From: Bacteroidota bacterium
GTDB lineage: Bacteria > Bacteroidota > Bacteroidia > Chitinophagales > LD1
Direction: 5' to 3'
Assembly: GCA_016715625.1 (NCBI GenBank)
Contig: JADJZU010000003.1
Coordinates: 182,352 to 246,351 of the forward strand
Length of the DNA stretch: 64,000 nt
The notes below the pieces were generated by a model. That model worked only from the letters and a program-made list of their open reading frames with translations. It was not told where the DNA came from and searched no databases. Of the stretch, positions 18,045 to 27,365 are shown piece after piece (position 1 is the stretch's first letter; every line of letters starts with the position of its first letter). A program made the position numbers and the translations under genes.

Positions 18045-19139
18045 TTACACTTTTAGATAGCGCAACATCAACTCCGCAGCCCGCTCACTGGCACCCGGGT
18101 TCCCCAATCTGGCGCGCAAATCGCTATAGCCCTGTTTCATAAGCATACGCCCCTGCCCCGATAAAATGTTGCGCAATTCACTCGTTAATCGTTCGCGGTT
18201 TACATCTGCCTGAATCAATTCAGGCACTACCTTCTTTCCGCAAATCAGATTCACAATACAAATGAACCCGATACTCCTGTCAATAAACAGATAGATGATG
18301 AAATAAGAAATCCAGCTGCCTTTGTAACAGATTACTTCGGGCACATGGTGTAAGGCGGTTTCTAATGTAGCGGTGCCGGAGGTAACAATAGCTGCGCGCG
18401 ATTGGCGCAGCACGTCATAGGTTTTATCCATCACTAAGGTGGCCCGGCTGTTGCCCATCAGCTGTTTATAAAACTCCTCTCCTATCCCACTCATGCCGGT
18501 GACTACAAACTGATACTCCGGAAAATCCTGCACTACTTTCAAATACTCCGGCAGCAGATATTCAATCTCCTGTTTTCGGCTGCCGGGCAGGAGCGCAATC
18601 ACCGAAGAAGTGTCGGTGCTCTGCAAGGTGTCCATGTCCGGCAGTTCATCCAGCAGCGGATGTCCCACAAAATCTACCTGCACTCCGTTCTTTCGGTAGA
18701 AATCTTCCTCAAAAGGAAAAATCACAAACATGCGGTCTACATATTTTTTCACCGCCTGTATGCGGCCTTTCTTCCAGGCCCACAACTGAGGACTGATGTA
18801 ATAGAAAATCTTCAGGTTGTGCTGTTTCAGAAAGGAGAACAAGCGAAAGTTAAACCCCGGATAGTCTATGAGTATCACCACATCGGGATGATAGGCCATA
18901 ATATCCTGTTTGCAAAACGATAGATTGGAAAGGATGGTCGGCAAATGCTTCACCACTTCCATAAAACCCATAAAGGCAAGGTCGTTGATATGCTTTACTA
19001 CCTCTGCGCCTGCGGCTTTCATTTTGTCGCCACCCCAGGCACGAATATCCGCAGTGGCATCCTGCTGTTTCAACGCTTTAATCAGGTTGGAACCGTGCAA
19101 ATCGCCCGAGGCTTCACCGGCAATGATATAATAGCGCAT
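18045..19139 (-). CDS. lpxB: Lipid-A-disaccharide synthase
   Basis: 364 residues, normal length for LpxB. This GT19 glycosyltransferase joins UDP-2,3-diacylglucosamine and lipid X to form the lipid A disaccharide at the inner membrane. The N-terminus MRYYIIAGEASGDLHGSNLI is the family signature. Further family blocks are VVILIDYPGFNFRL, YYISPQLWAWKKGR, FPFEEDFY, LLPGSRKQEI and TSGTATLETALHHVPEVICYK. It is the last gene of the surE-small membrane protein-lpxB unit, 54 bp upstream of tRNA-Ala. It implies a Gram-negative outer membrane with lipid A. Confidence 0.95.
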   Translation of the reverse strand: MRYYIIAGEASGDLHGSNLIKALKQQDATADIRAWGGDKMKAAGAEVVKHINDLAFMGFMEVVKHLPTILSNLSFCKQDIMAYHPDVVILIDYPGFNFRLFSFLKQHNLKIFYYISPQLWAWKKGRIQAVKKYVDRMFVIFPFEEDFYRKNGVQVDFVGHPLLDELPDMDTLQSTDTSSVIALLPGSRKQEIEYLLPEYLKVVQDFPEYQFVVTGMSGIGEEFYKQLMGNSRATLVMDKTYDVLRQSRAAIVTSGTATLETALHHVPEVICYKGSWISYFIIYLFIDRSIGFICIVNLICGKKVVPELIQADVNRERLTSELRNILSGQGRMLMKQGYSDLRARLGNPGASERAAELMLRYLKV

Positions 19140-19164
19140 ACGTTGGCTCCGGGGGAGGGCCGGG

Positions 19165-19485
19165 TTATTTGAATTTGAAATAAAGAATAGGAAGCGCCCA
19201 GAAAATGGTAGCCATGATTACTCCGCGGGCGGCATTAAAATAATCGCGCGAAATGAATAGAAAGAAAACAAGCAGATTCATGATGCATCCGAAGCTCAGT
19301 ATTTTGGCAATGATGGAAGGCGTCATCATATGGTGCAGATATTCGGCAAAAGTCATCGACTTCATTTGAAAAGTGTAGAAGAACAGGAAGGCCAGCAGCG
19401 GACAAATTAACCCGGGGATAAAGCCGGTAGAAAATTTATCGTATTTATAAAAAGTAGGGGTTGGGTTCAGTATTCTGTCGAGCAT
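19165..19485 (-). CDS. Small three-helix membrane protein
   Basis: 106 residues, taking the ATG at 19485 (MLDRILNPTPTFYKYDKFST); a longer frame upstream overlaps surE. Hydrophobic segments lie at about residues 20-36, 56-75 and 82-102. There are no catalytic motifs. The gene sits 28 bp after surE and 25 bp before lpxB, so it is probably co-transcribed. Small membrane proteins of this kind are common in that position in Bacteroidota. Function unknown. Confidence 0.7.
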   Translation of the reverse strand: MLDRILNPTPTFYKYDKFSTGFIPGLICPLLAFLFFYTFQMKSMTFAEYLHHMMTPSIIAKILSFGCIMNLLVFFLFISRDYFNAARGVIMATIFWALPILYFKFK

Positions 19486-19513
19486 ATTACAACATTTAAA
19501 ATGGTGGGAGCGC

Positions 19514-20281
19514 TTACACTTCCCAGTTTTCGTTAATAAATGGAATAACGTGGTGAGCGGTAAGGTCGTGCTGCACAGGCACCACACTCACATAGCCGTT
19601 GGCCAGTGCCCACTCGTCTGTGTCTTGTCCTTTATCGTAGTTCACAAACTTGCCTGTGAGCCAATAGTAAGGCCGGCCAAAGGGGTCGGTGCGCTCCACA
19701 TATTCTTCCTCCCATTTGGCATGGGCCTGCCGGCAAATTTTTAAGCCCTTCATATCGGCAGCCGATAGCTTGGGAATGTTTACGTTGAGCAAAGAGTGTT
19801 TGGGAATACCGTTCTTGAGCAGTTGCTCCGCTACATAGCGAACATATTTTTTGGAAGGCTCAAAATCAGCCTCGTGGCTATAGTCGCACAAAGAGAAACC
19901 CACCGAGGGAATACCCTCCAGGCTGGCCTCCACCGCAGCACTCATGGTGCCGGAGTAGATAATATTGATACTCGAATTGCTGCCGTGGTTAATGCCACTC
20001 ACGCATAAATCGGGCTTGCGGTGCAATACTTTGTCTACGGCTATTTTTACACAGTCTACCGGGGTTCCGCTGCAGGCAAACGAACGAACGCCCTCCAGCA
20101 CATGAACCTCGTTGAGCCTTAGCGGCTTATTGATGGTAATGGCATGTCCCATGCCGCTTTGGGGCGAATCGGGGGCCACCACCACTACTTCGCCCAGGGG
20201 CATTACCGACTCCACCAGGGCTTTAATGCCGGGGGCCGTAATTCCATCATCGTTTACTACCAGTATCAAGGGTTTGCTCAT
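19514..20281 (-). CDS. surE: 5'/3'-nucleotidase SurE
   Basis: 255 residues. SurE is a metal-dependent phosphatase that removes phosphate from nucleoside 5'- and 3'-monophosphates. The metal-binding start LVVNDDGITAPGI contains the paired Asp, and VVAPDSPQSGMGHAIT, CSGTPVDCVKIAV and VSGINHGSNSSINIIYSGTM are the other conserved blocks. It is the first gene of the surE-lpxB unit. Upstream lies a small hairpin (CGGCACC at 20322, GGTGCCG at 20338) in the likely leader. Confidence 0.95.
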   Translation of the reverse strand: MSKPLILVVNDDGITAPGIKALVESVMPLGEVVVVAPDSPQSGMGHAITINKPLRLNEVHVLEGVRSFACSGTPVDCVKIAVDKVLHRKPDLCVSGINHGSNSSINIIYSGTMSAAVEASLEGIPSVGFSLCDYSHEADFEPSKKYVRYVAEQLLKNGIPKHSLLNVNIPKLSAADMKGLKICRQAHAKWEEEYVERTDPFGRPYYWLTGKFVNYDKGQDTDEWALANGYVSVVPVQHDLTAHHVIPFINENWEV

Positions 20282-20588
20282 GAGCGATAAGATTAATTAA
20301 GCTTGCAAATAAAACTTATTCCGGCACCAATTTAGCGGGTGCCGAGCCACCAGCCCAGCGGGGACTCTGCTCTCCAAACCATAACACTATATCAAACAGG
20401 CTAATCAGATACACAGGTAACATAAACTTAAAAAATAATGGACGCAACACCCCCTGAATCCGCCCGCCCTGCTACTATTTTCGTCCAACGGGTTCTCCCA
20501 AAGCGGCAAACAACTCCAATCGGAGTAAATAACAGTATTTTATAGGTTATAAAGCCCGTTTTAACACCAAAACAAGGTTTTCAGGGGC
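20282..20588. other. Leader/promoter region of surE
   Basis: About 300 bp without a gene. It must hold the surE promoter on the minus strand. A 7-bp stem (20322-20328 with 20338-20344) may form in the leader RNA. I see no other structure before the 22-bp array begins. Confidence 0.4.
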
Positions 20589-21115
20589 GCATGTGCCTGC
20601 ATACCCTACGGTATCCACGAGCACTTACTGTAGTATGTGCCACCATACCTAATAGGGTATGCAGGCATTCCCTGCGGTATCCACGAGCACTTACCGTAGC
20701 ATGTGCCACCATTCCCTACAGTATCCATGAGCACTTACCGTAGCATGTGCCACCATTCCCTACAGTATCCACGGGCACTTACCGTAGCATGTGCCACCAT
20801 ACCAAATAGGGTATGCAGGCATTCCCTGCGGTATTCACCGGCACTTACCGTAGTATGTGCCCGCATACCCTATTTGGTTCGCCTCCGTACTAAACATGGT
20901 TTGCCTCCGTACCAAACATGGTTTGCCATCATACCAAACGTGGTTTGCCACCGTACCAAACATGGTTCGCCAACATACCAAACGTGATTTGCCACCATAC
21001 CAAACGTGGTTCGCCACCATTCCAAACGTGGTTGCCACCATACCAAACGTAGTTTGCCACCATACCAAACGTGGTTCGCCACCGTACCAAACATGGTATG
21101 CCACCATTGTTTGTT
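20589..21115. repeat. 22-bp tandem repeat array, 24 units
   Basis: The whole stretch can be cut into 24 consecutive 22-bp units (one unit, at 21029, is 21 bp) with no spacers. Units 14-24 are close copies with core TTTGCCACCATACCAAACG. Units 1-13 are diverged and form a higher-order pattern: GCACTTAC recurs at 20621, 20687, 20731, 20775 and 20841, i.e. every 44 or 66 bp. Many units carry the dyad CAAAC-RTG-GTTTG. The period is not a multiple of three, so it is not coding. It sits between the end of the cytochrome oxidase operon and surE. Confidence 0.9.
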
Positions 21116-21159
21116 ACATAGCATGGAGCCCGGGGTAAAGGAAACGGCTCCTATAGCCA

Positions 21160-21190
21160 AAAAAAATCCCCCTTAAAAGGGGGATTTTGT
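21160..21190 (-). terminator. Terminator of the act-cox operon
   Basis: The hairpin AAAATCCCCC/GGGGGATTTT (21163-21172 and 21179-21188) is followed on the minus strand by a run of T. It lies about 20 bp past the stop of the last oxidase gene. Confidence 0.85.
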
Positions 21191-21209
21191 ATTTCATTGA
21201 CCGCCTGTA

Positions 21210-21584
21210 TTAAAAGGCGTTCAGCAGTTGACGCATAGAGTTCCAGCTATCGCCTTCCAACACAAAAGCAATAATCGCCCATATCAAAAACAGGAAAGGG
21301 GCAAATACTGTAATGATGAACCACTTTTTCTCATGCTTCAAGTGCATGAAGGTTCCCATAATAAAATACACCTTAATAATAGAGGCAATAGCCATTATCA
21401 GGTTGATAACCCATTTGGCACCGCCACCGTCTCCTACCAGCAAGTCGTAGCCTATAGCTATACCTACTTCAGCAATCGTCACAAAGGATAGAATCCAGAT
21501 GGTTTTCCAAACATCTTTGATGCTGTCTTTGTATTCTTCTTCGGTCCAGTGTAAATGCCCTTCGGATGGAACTTCAAAATTCAT
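21210..21584 (-). CDS. Cytochrome c oxidase subunit IV (CtaF/CoxD type)
   Basis: 124 residues with three hydrophobic segments (about 27-48, 56-78 and 86-112), matching the small subunit IV family of caa3/aa3 oxidases (SIIKVYFIMGTFMHLKHEKK is the typical central block). It stabilises the oxidase core and has no cofactor. It is the last gene of the operon, 43 bp after subunit III, and precedes a strong terminator. Confidence 0.9.
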   Translation of the reverse strand: MNFEVPSEGHLHWTEEEYKDSIKDVWKTIWILSFVTIAEVGIAIGYDLLVGDGGGAKWVINLIMAIASIIKVYFIMGTFMHLKHEKKWFIITVFAPFLFLIWAIIAFVLEGDSWNSMRQLLNAF

Positions 21585-21627
21585 ATGCTAGGTTTTATAT
21601 TTTATAAATGATTGGTAATAATGTTGA

Positions 21628-22323
21628 TTAAAGCAGATAGAAGCAAAGGAATACGTATACCCAAACTAAATCTACAAAGTGCCAGTAAAGACCAATTTTC
21701 TCTACCATTTCGTAGTGGCCCACCTTCTCAAAGCGACTATTCATGGTTTGCACCATCAGCCAGGTGTTTAACACCACACCACCCAACACGTGCAAGCCGT
21801 GGAAACCGGTAATCACAAAAAACAACTGACCAAAGTTCATGATTTTAGTGGTAGCGGAAGCAGAAGTAGGGGTCATTCCATCATGTATTAAGTGAGTCCA
21901 CTCCAAATACTGACAACCCAAAAAGGCGATACCACAAAGGATGGTAGGAATCAGGAAGTTGACCACCCCTTGTTTGTTCATTCTGTATCCTTCCTGTACG
22001 GCACGCACCATAGTATAAGAAGAAAGAATGAGCAGGAAAGTCATAAAGCTTACAAACACCAGCGGCAAATTGTAAGTATCTAAACCATGCACCGGAATAG
22101 AAGCAAACACTTCGCTCGGTTTAGGCCAGTTTTCGGCCTGGGTAAAACGCAAAGCGGCATAACCAATCAGAAACGAAGCAAAGGTGAACGTATCGGAAAT
22201 CAGGAAATACCACATCATTATTTTTCCATAGCTGGACTTAAACGGTGAGCGGCCTCCACTCCAGAGTTCATTTGTTGTTTCTTCGCCATGTGCATCGTGA
22301 TGCGAGGTAGCTGTTGCTGACAT
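21628..22323 (-). CDS. Cytochrome c oxidase subunit III, copy 1
   Basis: 231 residues. Heme-copper oxidase subunit III; it supports oxygen entry and proton uptake by CoxA. A hydrophilic His-containing N-terminus (about 25 residues) precedes five membrane segments. Family blocks include MMWYFLISDTFTFASFLIGY, VITGFHGLHVLGGVV and the end GLYWHFVDLVWVYVFLCFYL. A second subunit III lies directly upstream, a paired arrangement that is usual in Bacteroidota. Confidence 0.95.
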   Translation of the reverse strand: MSATATSHHDAHGEETTNELWSGGRSPFKSSYGKIMMWYFLISDTFTFASFLIGYAALRFTQAENWPKPSEVFASIPVHGLDTYNLPLVFVSFMTFLLILSSYTMVRAVQEGYRMNKQGVVNFLIPTILCGIAFLGCQYLEWTHLIHDGMTPTSASATTKIMNFGQLFFVITGFHGLHVLGGVVLNTWLMVQTMNSRFEKVGHYEMVEKIGLYWHFVDLVWVYVFLCFYLL

Positions 22324-22342
22324 ATGTTGTGTTTAATTTAAA

Positions 22343-22975
22343 TTATCGGTAGTTGATGAAAAAGAAAATATAGAGATACACCCACAGAATATCTACAAAA
22401 TGCCAATACGAAACCAATAGCTCCAGATTGAGCTGGCGCTTTGGATTGATAATACTTCTCAATTCGTATATAGGGTCTCTTCTACTGCGGTAGGCAAAAA
22501 TCAAAAACACTAAAAGAGTAATAAGGCCGCCAATAATGTGCAGGCCGTGCATAGCAGTAATCAGATAAACGAAAGAACCCGACAGGTTATAGGTCAAAGT
22601 CATGCCGCCCTCCACCATGGTTTTCCACCCTACCAACTGAAGCACCAGAAACAGACAACCCAATATAAAACTAAGCACCAGCAAACTCCTGAATGCCGAA
22701 AAGTTGGCCTTTCTGTATTGTATCAAAGAATAGTGAATGGAAACGCTGGTTGCTACTACGGTTAAGGTGCTGAAAAAGAATACACCGGGTAGCCGGAAGT
22801 TTTCCCAGGCATTGAAATCACCTTTCTTCACCAGAAGGGCACTCGTTAAAGCAGCAAAAAACATACTCATACTGGCCATGGCAATCCACAAACCGAATTT
22901 TTGTGGATGCACACCGGTATATTCGGTCCGCTCTTTTAAATATGCTTTATCGCTCAAACTGCTGTCCATCTTCAT
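22343..22975 (-). CDS. Cytochrome c oxidase subunit III, copy 2
   Basis: 210 residues with five membrane segments. It carries the same subunit III landmarks as its neighbour (GLWIAMASMSMFFAALTSAL, LITAMHGLHIIGGLI, SYWHFVDILWVYLYIFFF) but low overall identity, so it is an old paralogue. It starts 3 bp after the cyoE stop, so translation is probably coupled. Both subunit III proteins may sit in one oxidase complex (inference). Confidence 0.93.
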   Translation of the reverse strand: MKMDSSLSDKAYLKERTEYTGVHPQKFGLWIAMASMSMFFAALTSALLVKKGDFNAWENFRLPGVFFFSTLTVVATSVSIHYSLIQYRKANFSAFRSLLVLSFILGCLFLVLQLVGWKTMVEGGMTLTYNLSGSFVYLITAMHGLHIIGGLITLLVFLIFAYRSRRDPIYELRSIINPKRQLNLELLVSYWHFVDILWVYLYIFFFINYR

Positions 22976-22978
22976 CTA

Positions 22979-23875
22979 TTATAACTTTCCAAATACCAAT
23001 GCCAATTGCATAATGGGCAAATACAAAAAAGAACCAAACATGAGCATGCGCGCACTCTTATCATCGCAGAGCACATAGTGCCGCCACGCTGCCCACAAAA
23101 ACATAGCGCCCACTGCCATAATAGCGGTGTTAGCCACCCAGTTAATCATATTGAAATAATAGGGAATAGAAGAAACCACCAATAATACCGTGCAGTAGAT
23201 GACATTCTGAACCGCGCTGAATCTTGTTTTGCCACTCTCCGAAGGCAACAACATAATTCCGGCTTTCTTGTAATCGTCATACTGCACCCAGGCAATGCTC
23301 CAGAAATGAGGAAATTGCCATACAAACTGAATGCTGAAAAGCACCACAGCTATAAAATCAATTTTACCGGTAGCACACACATAGCCTATAGTGGGTGGCA
23401 GTGCTCCGGGAATAGCCCCTACAAAAACGGCAATAGAGTGTACTCGTTTTAAGGGAGTATAGATGAACGCATAACTCAGCAGAGAGATGGCAGAAAGAAC
23501 ACCGGCAATAGGATTAAAGAAATAAGTAAGCAACAGAATACCGGAAATTCCCATGGCACCTGCCGCCACAATCGCCTCTAAAGCATTCATTCTTTCGGCA
23601 GGCAATGGACGGTTCTGTGTGCGCGTCATCAACTTGTCAATGTCGCGCTCAATGATTTGATTAATGGCATTGGAAGCACCTGTTACCAGTGTGCCACCCA
23701 GAATCAAAATCAATATGTAGGTTAAGTTCAGGTGTGATGCATCGGCAAACACATAGCCAATGACCGCTGAAAAAACAACCAGTATGCTCAGGCGAAACTT
23801 AGCAAGCATAGCATAGTCGCTTATCTTCTGTGATAAGTAACTTTTCTGCTTTTCTATGGCTGTTACCTGAGACAT
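22979..23875 (-). CDS. cyoE: Protoheme IX farnesyltransferase (heme O synthase)
   Basis: 298 residues, UbiA family with about nine membrane segments. It transfers a farnesyl group to heme B, the first step towards the heme A or O needed by CoxA. The prenyl-diphosphate binding motif NAINQIIERDIDKLMTRTQNRPL (residues about 65-87) and the second loop YTPLKRVHSIAVFVGAIPGALPP are intact. It lies 22 bp after coxA, so cofactor synthesis is linked to the oxidase operon. Confidence 0.95.
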   Translation of the reverse strand: MSQVTAIEKQKSYLSQKISDYAMLAKFRLSILVVFSAVIGYVFADASHLNLTYILILILGGTLVTGASNAINQIIERDIDKLMTRTQNRPLPAERMNALEAIVAAGAMGISGILLLTYFFNPIAGVLSAISLLSYAFIYTPLKRVHSIAVFVGAIPGALPPTIGYVCATGKIDFIAVVLFSIQFVWQFPHFWSIAWVQYDDYKKAGIMLLPSESGKTRFSAVQNVIYCTVLLVVSSIPYYFNMINWVANTAIMAVGAMFLWAAWRHYVLCDDKSARMLMFGSFLYLPIMQLALVFGKL

Positions 23876-23897
23876 CTGCTGTTAACGACTGATTAAA

Positions 23898-25735
23898 TTA
23901 ATCGTGAGACACTTCACCGGGTTTCAAAGGCTCGGTCTGAGGAATATAATCTCTTCCACCTACACTGTAATCATAAGGCCAACGGTGCACAGAAGGTATT
24001 TCGCCAGGCCAGTTGCCGTGGATTCTCTCTACCGGAGCAGTCCATTCCAAAGTAGTGGCACCCCAAGGGTTGGCATACTCATGACCATCAGCCGCTTTTT
24101 CGCCTACCACTTTGCTTCCTTTGAAAATGCTGTAAAAGAAGTTTACGACAAAAATAAGCTGACCAATAAATACAACGATAGCCGCCATGCTTATAAACTC
24201 TGCCAGGAAGTTGAAGTTGTTGAAGGTTTCAAACTGAGCGTAGGTGTAATATCTACGTGGCAAACCGGTCATAAAGTGCATAGGGAAGAAAATGCAATAG
24301 CTACCAATCAGCGTTACATAAAAGTGAATCTGGCCCAAGGTTTCGTTCATATACTTACCGTATAAACGAGGGAACCAGTGATATACTCCGGCAAACATAC
24401 CGAAGAAGGCAGCCACACCCATCACAATGTGGAAGTGAGCTACCACAAACATAGTATCGTGTAACTGAATATCAATAGCCGAGTTACCCAGGATAATTCC
24501 GGTAAGACCACCGGTGATAAACATGGAAACGAAGCCAATAGCGAACAGAGCGGCAGAACTCAATCTTACCTTACCACGCCAAACCGTACCAATCCAGTTA
24601 AATACTTTAATAGCAGATGGAATGGCAATCAATAAGGTGAACAAAGTAAACACCGCACCCAAGTTTGGATTAAGACCGGTAACAAACATGTGGTGAGCCC
24701 AAACAATGAAAGACAATACCAGGATGGCCAGGATGGAGAACACCATCGCTTTGTAACCAAAGATAGGTTTACGGCTGTGAACAGAGAGCACTTCACTCAC
24801 AATACCCATAGCTGGTAGAATGATGATATACACCTCCGGGTGACCCAGGAACCAGAACAAGTGCTGGAACAAAATAGGAGAACCACCTTGTAACCCAACA
24901 ACTGACCATTGATAATGATGTTGTTCAGGTAGAAGCTGGTATCTAACAAACGGTCGAACTCCAACAAAACACAACCAGCCAACAGAGCCGGGAATGAAAG
25001 CACACCAATCACCGCAGTAAACATCAAAGCCCACATGGTAAGAGGCATTTTGAACATGCTCATACCTTTTGTTCTCTGGTTCAATACAGTGGCAATGTAG
25101 TTCAAGCCACCCAGCAGTGAAGAACAGATAAACAAAGTCATACCCAAAATCCAAAGGTCGAAACCTAAACCGGAACCCAGGTTAACACCGGTATCTCTTA
25201 AACCGTTGATAGGTGGGTAAGCTGTCCAACCGCCTGAAGCTGGTCCGGTTTGAATAAAGAAAGACAGTAACATCACCACACTGGCACCTAAGAAAAACCA
25301 ATAAGACAACATGTTGATGAAAGGAGATGCCATATCGCGGGTCCCCACCTGATACGGAATCAACAAATTGGCGAATGTTCCACTCAAACCACCTGTCAAT
25401 ACAAAGAACACCAGAATGGTTCCGTGCATGGTAACCATGGCGTAGTAAAACTCACTGCTGATTTTTCCACCTTCTGCCCATTTACCTAAAAAGGTTTCCA
25501 GAAAAGGGAATGTTTCGTTTGGCCATCCCAACTGAAGACGAAACAAGATAGAAAGCAATCCGCCAACGATACCCCAGAAAATACCTGTAATCAGGAATTG
25601 TTTGGAGATCATCTTATGGTCCTGACTGAAAATGTATTTCGTCAGGAAGGTTTCTTCATGATGATGCTCCTCATGACCATGAACGTGGTCGTGGTGGGTA
25701 TCTGTGTGTGCGTGATCAACTGTTGATGTTTGCAT
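23898..25735 (-). CDS. coxA: Cytochrome c oxidase subunit I, single-base frameshift
   Basis: About 612 residues when the two frames are joined. It is the catalytic heme a/a3-CuB subunit that reduces O2 and pumps protons. The N-terminus (ATG at 25735) has a His-rich tail. The CuB ligand region HPEVYIIILPAMG and the downstream WAHHMFVTG and VVAHFHIVMG blocks are present. The frame breaks near 24888, where CTTG should read CTTTG (AAGG for AAAGG in the gene); adding one A joins INGQLLGYK to GGSPILFQHLFWFLGHPEV. The loss in a homopolymer points to a sequencing error. Confidence 0.93.
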
Positions 25736-25776
25736 ATATTTCAATTTGTATAATGTAATTTCTACTGAAACAAGTA

Positions 25777-27288
25777 TTATTTCTTAGTCACTCTTACGTC
25801 AATACGTCTGTTCTTAGCTCTTCCGTCTTCTGTCTTGTTATCTCCAACGGGAAATTGATCGCCATAACCTTCGGCATTTAAACGGGATGCGGCAATACCT
25901 TTCTTTTCCAATTCTGCTTTTACCGCTTTAGCACGTTCGTCCGATAACTTGAGATTATCAGCCGCTTTGCCTACGTTATCAGTATAACCGCCAATTTTCA
26001 ACTCTACCGCAGGATGGGCATTTAAAATGGCTACCATGTTATCCAACTGCTCGTTAGATTCTGCTTTCAATGTAGCCTTTCCGGTTTCAAACAGTAGTCT
26101 GTCGAAGCTAAACCAGGTCGTTTTATCTACCGGACGACTTGCGTCATTAATAAAAGCGATGAGCTGATTTTCGATACCGGTTTCAGCAGCTCCTTTCAAA
26201 TCAATTTCGCTAACAGGAGCTTCCATAGAGGCTAATACCACTTCAGTTTTCTCAGGTAATGTAGATTTCACAGACTCATACATAGCAGTTTGCTTGCTTA
26301 ACCACTCATCGTATTCCTGCTGGGTTACCACCACCACTTCTTTTTGCATACCATAGTGAGATTTACCACACAACTCAGCACAAGCTAACTCATACTTGAA
26401 TGTTTTCCATCTTGGCTCACCGGTTTCGGGATTGATGGTCTGCCACCAAGGCTGCGTGCTCAAATACTCCTGCATTTCTACAGTAGTGGTTGTAGGTTCA
26501 ACATAGAATTCGGTGGGTATGCCGGGAACACAGTCCATTTTAACACGGAAGTGTGGCAAAAAGAAACTATGCAATACGTCTTGCGCACCTAACTTAAACA
26601 GAACCGGTTTACCTTTTACCAGATAAATTTTATCAGCAAGAAAGTCATCATGGCTGTTCTTGTCTGTCCAATCGATACCCAATTCATTGGTAGGCGTAAT
26701 ATGCTCCTGATCGATAATTCTGTCGCCAAATTTTCCATCTTTTCCGGAGTAGCGAACCATCCAGTTAAACTGTTTAGCAGTAACTTCTACTACCATCATC
26801 TTTTTGTCGCGAGCTTCTACGTTAAACATATGCATCCACTCATACATTCCCATGGCAATTAGCCCGGTCAACACGATGGTTGGAATCACTGTCCAGATAA
26901 CCTCCAATGTGTTGTTGTGCGGATAGAAATAAGCCTGATGACCTTTGCTTTCATTGTAGCGGTAAGCGAAGTAGAAAAGAGCCGCTTGTGTCAAAACAAA
27001 TACAATCAAAATAATTACCATGGTTGTGTTAAACAACAAATCGGTCTTTACACCATGAACCGATACGGCTTTAGGTACCATCACCGGCATGAGCACTTTA
27101 AAGCAATATGCCGAACCGGCAAACATGGCAACCAGGAAAAACAGCAGGAAATAACCATTCCATTTACTCTGGTTATCGTATGCGCGCTTACCATCTTTTA
27201 GTTCAGATGCTAATTCACTGGCCTTGGCGATTAATACCAAAACCATGAAAAACAAAACCAAAATTGCAAATACTAAGAATGTTGTCAT
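25777..27288 (-). CDS. coxB: Cytochrome c oxidase subunit II fused to an OmpA-like domain
   Basis: 503 residues. Four hydrophobic segments (about 3-20, 46-68, 86-108 and 128-148) are followed by the periplasmic CuA cupredoxin with all ligands: His240, Cys303, Glu305, Cys307, His311 and Met314 (CAELCGKSHYGM). A linker of about 60 residues leads to an OmpA C-like domain (about 390-503): FSFDRLLFETGKATL, GGYTDNVG and GRAKNRRIDVRV, including the Asp and Arg that bind diaminopimelate in this family. The extra domain should face the periplasm and could anchor the oxidase to peptidoglycan. The frame is continuous, so the fusion is not an artefact of a shift. Confidence 0.93.
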   Translation of the reverse strand: MTTFLVFAILVLFFMVLVLIAKASELASELKDGKRAYDNQSKWNGYFLLFFLVAMFAGSAYCFKVLMPVMVPKAVSVHGVKTDLLFNTTMVIILIVFVLTQAALFYFAYRYNESKGHQAYFYPHNNTLEVIWTVIPTIVLTGLIAMGMYEWMHMFNVEARDKKMMVVEVTAKQFNWMVRYSGKDGKFGDRIIDQEHITPTNELGIDWTDKNSHDDFLADKIYLVKGKPVLFKLGAQDVLHSFFLPHFRVKMDCVPGIPTEFYVEPTTTTVEMQEYLSTQPWWQTINPETGEPRWKTFKYELACAELCGKSHYGMQKEVVVVTQQEYDEWLSKQTAMYESVKSTLPEKTEVVLASMEAPVSEIDLKGAAETGIENQLIAFINDASRPVDKTTWFSFDRLLFETGKATLKAESNEQLDNMVAILNAHPAVELKIGGYTDNVGKAADNLKLSDERAKAVKAELEKKGIAASRLNAEGYGDQFPVGDNKTEDGRAKNRRIDVRVTKK

Positions 27289-27365
27289 GACTTCTTTTTT
27301 TATTCACCCTGTTCGTCAGGGCTATTCAATTTTCTTTAATGTTTATCGATCTAATTCAACAATGA

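Noticed and set aside
20589..21115. CRISPR array
   Set aside because: Units are contiguous with no spacers and no cas genes are near.
20835..21160. Several overlapping open frames on both strands in the 22-bp array
   Set aside because: They are by-products of the repeat: three frames are cycled by a 22-bp period. The proteins are repeats of the same 22-residue patterns with no homology.
24797..25154. Programmed frameshifting in coxA
   Set aside because: There is no slippery heptamer with a downstream structure, and adding one A to AAGG restores the conserved protein exactly.
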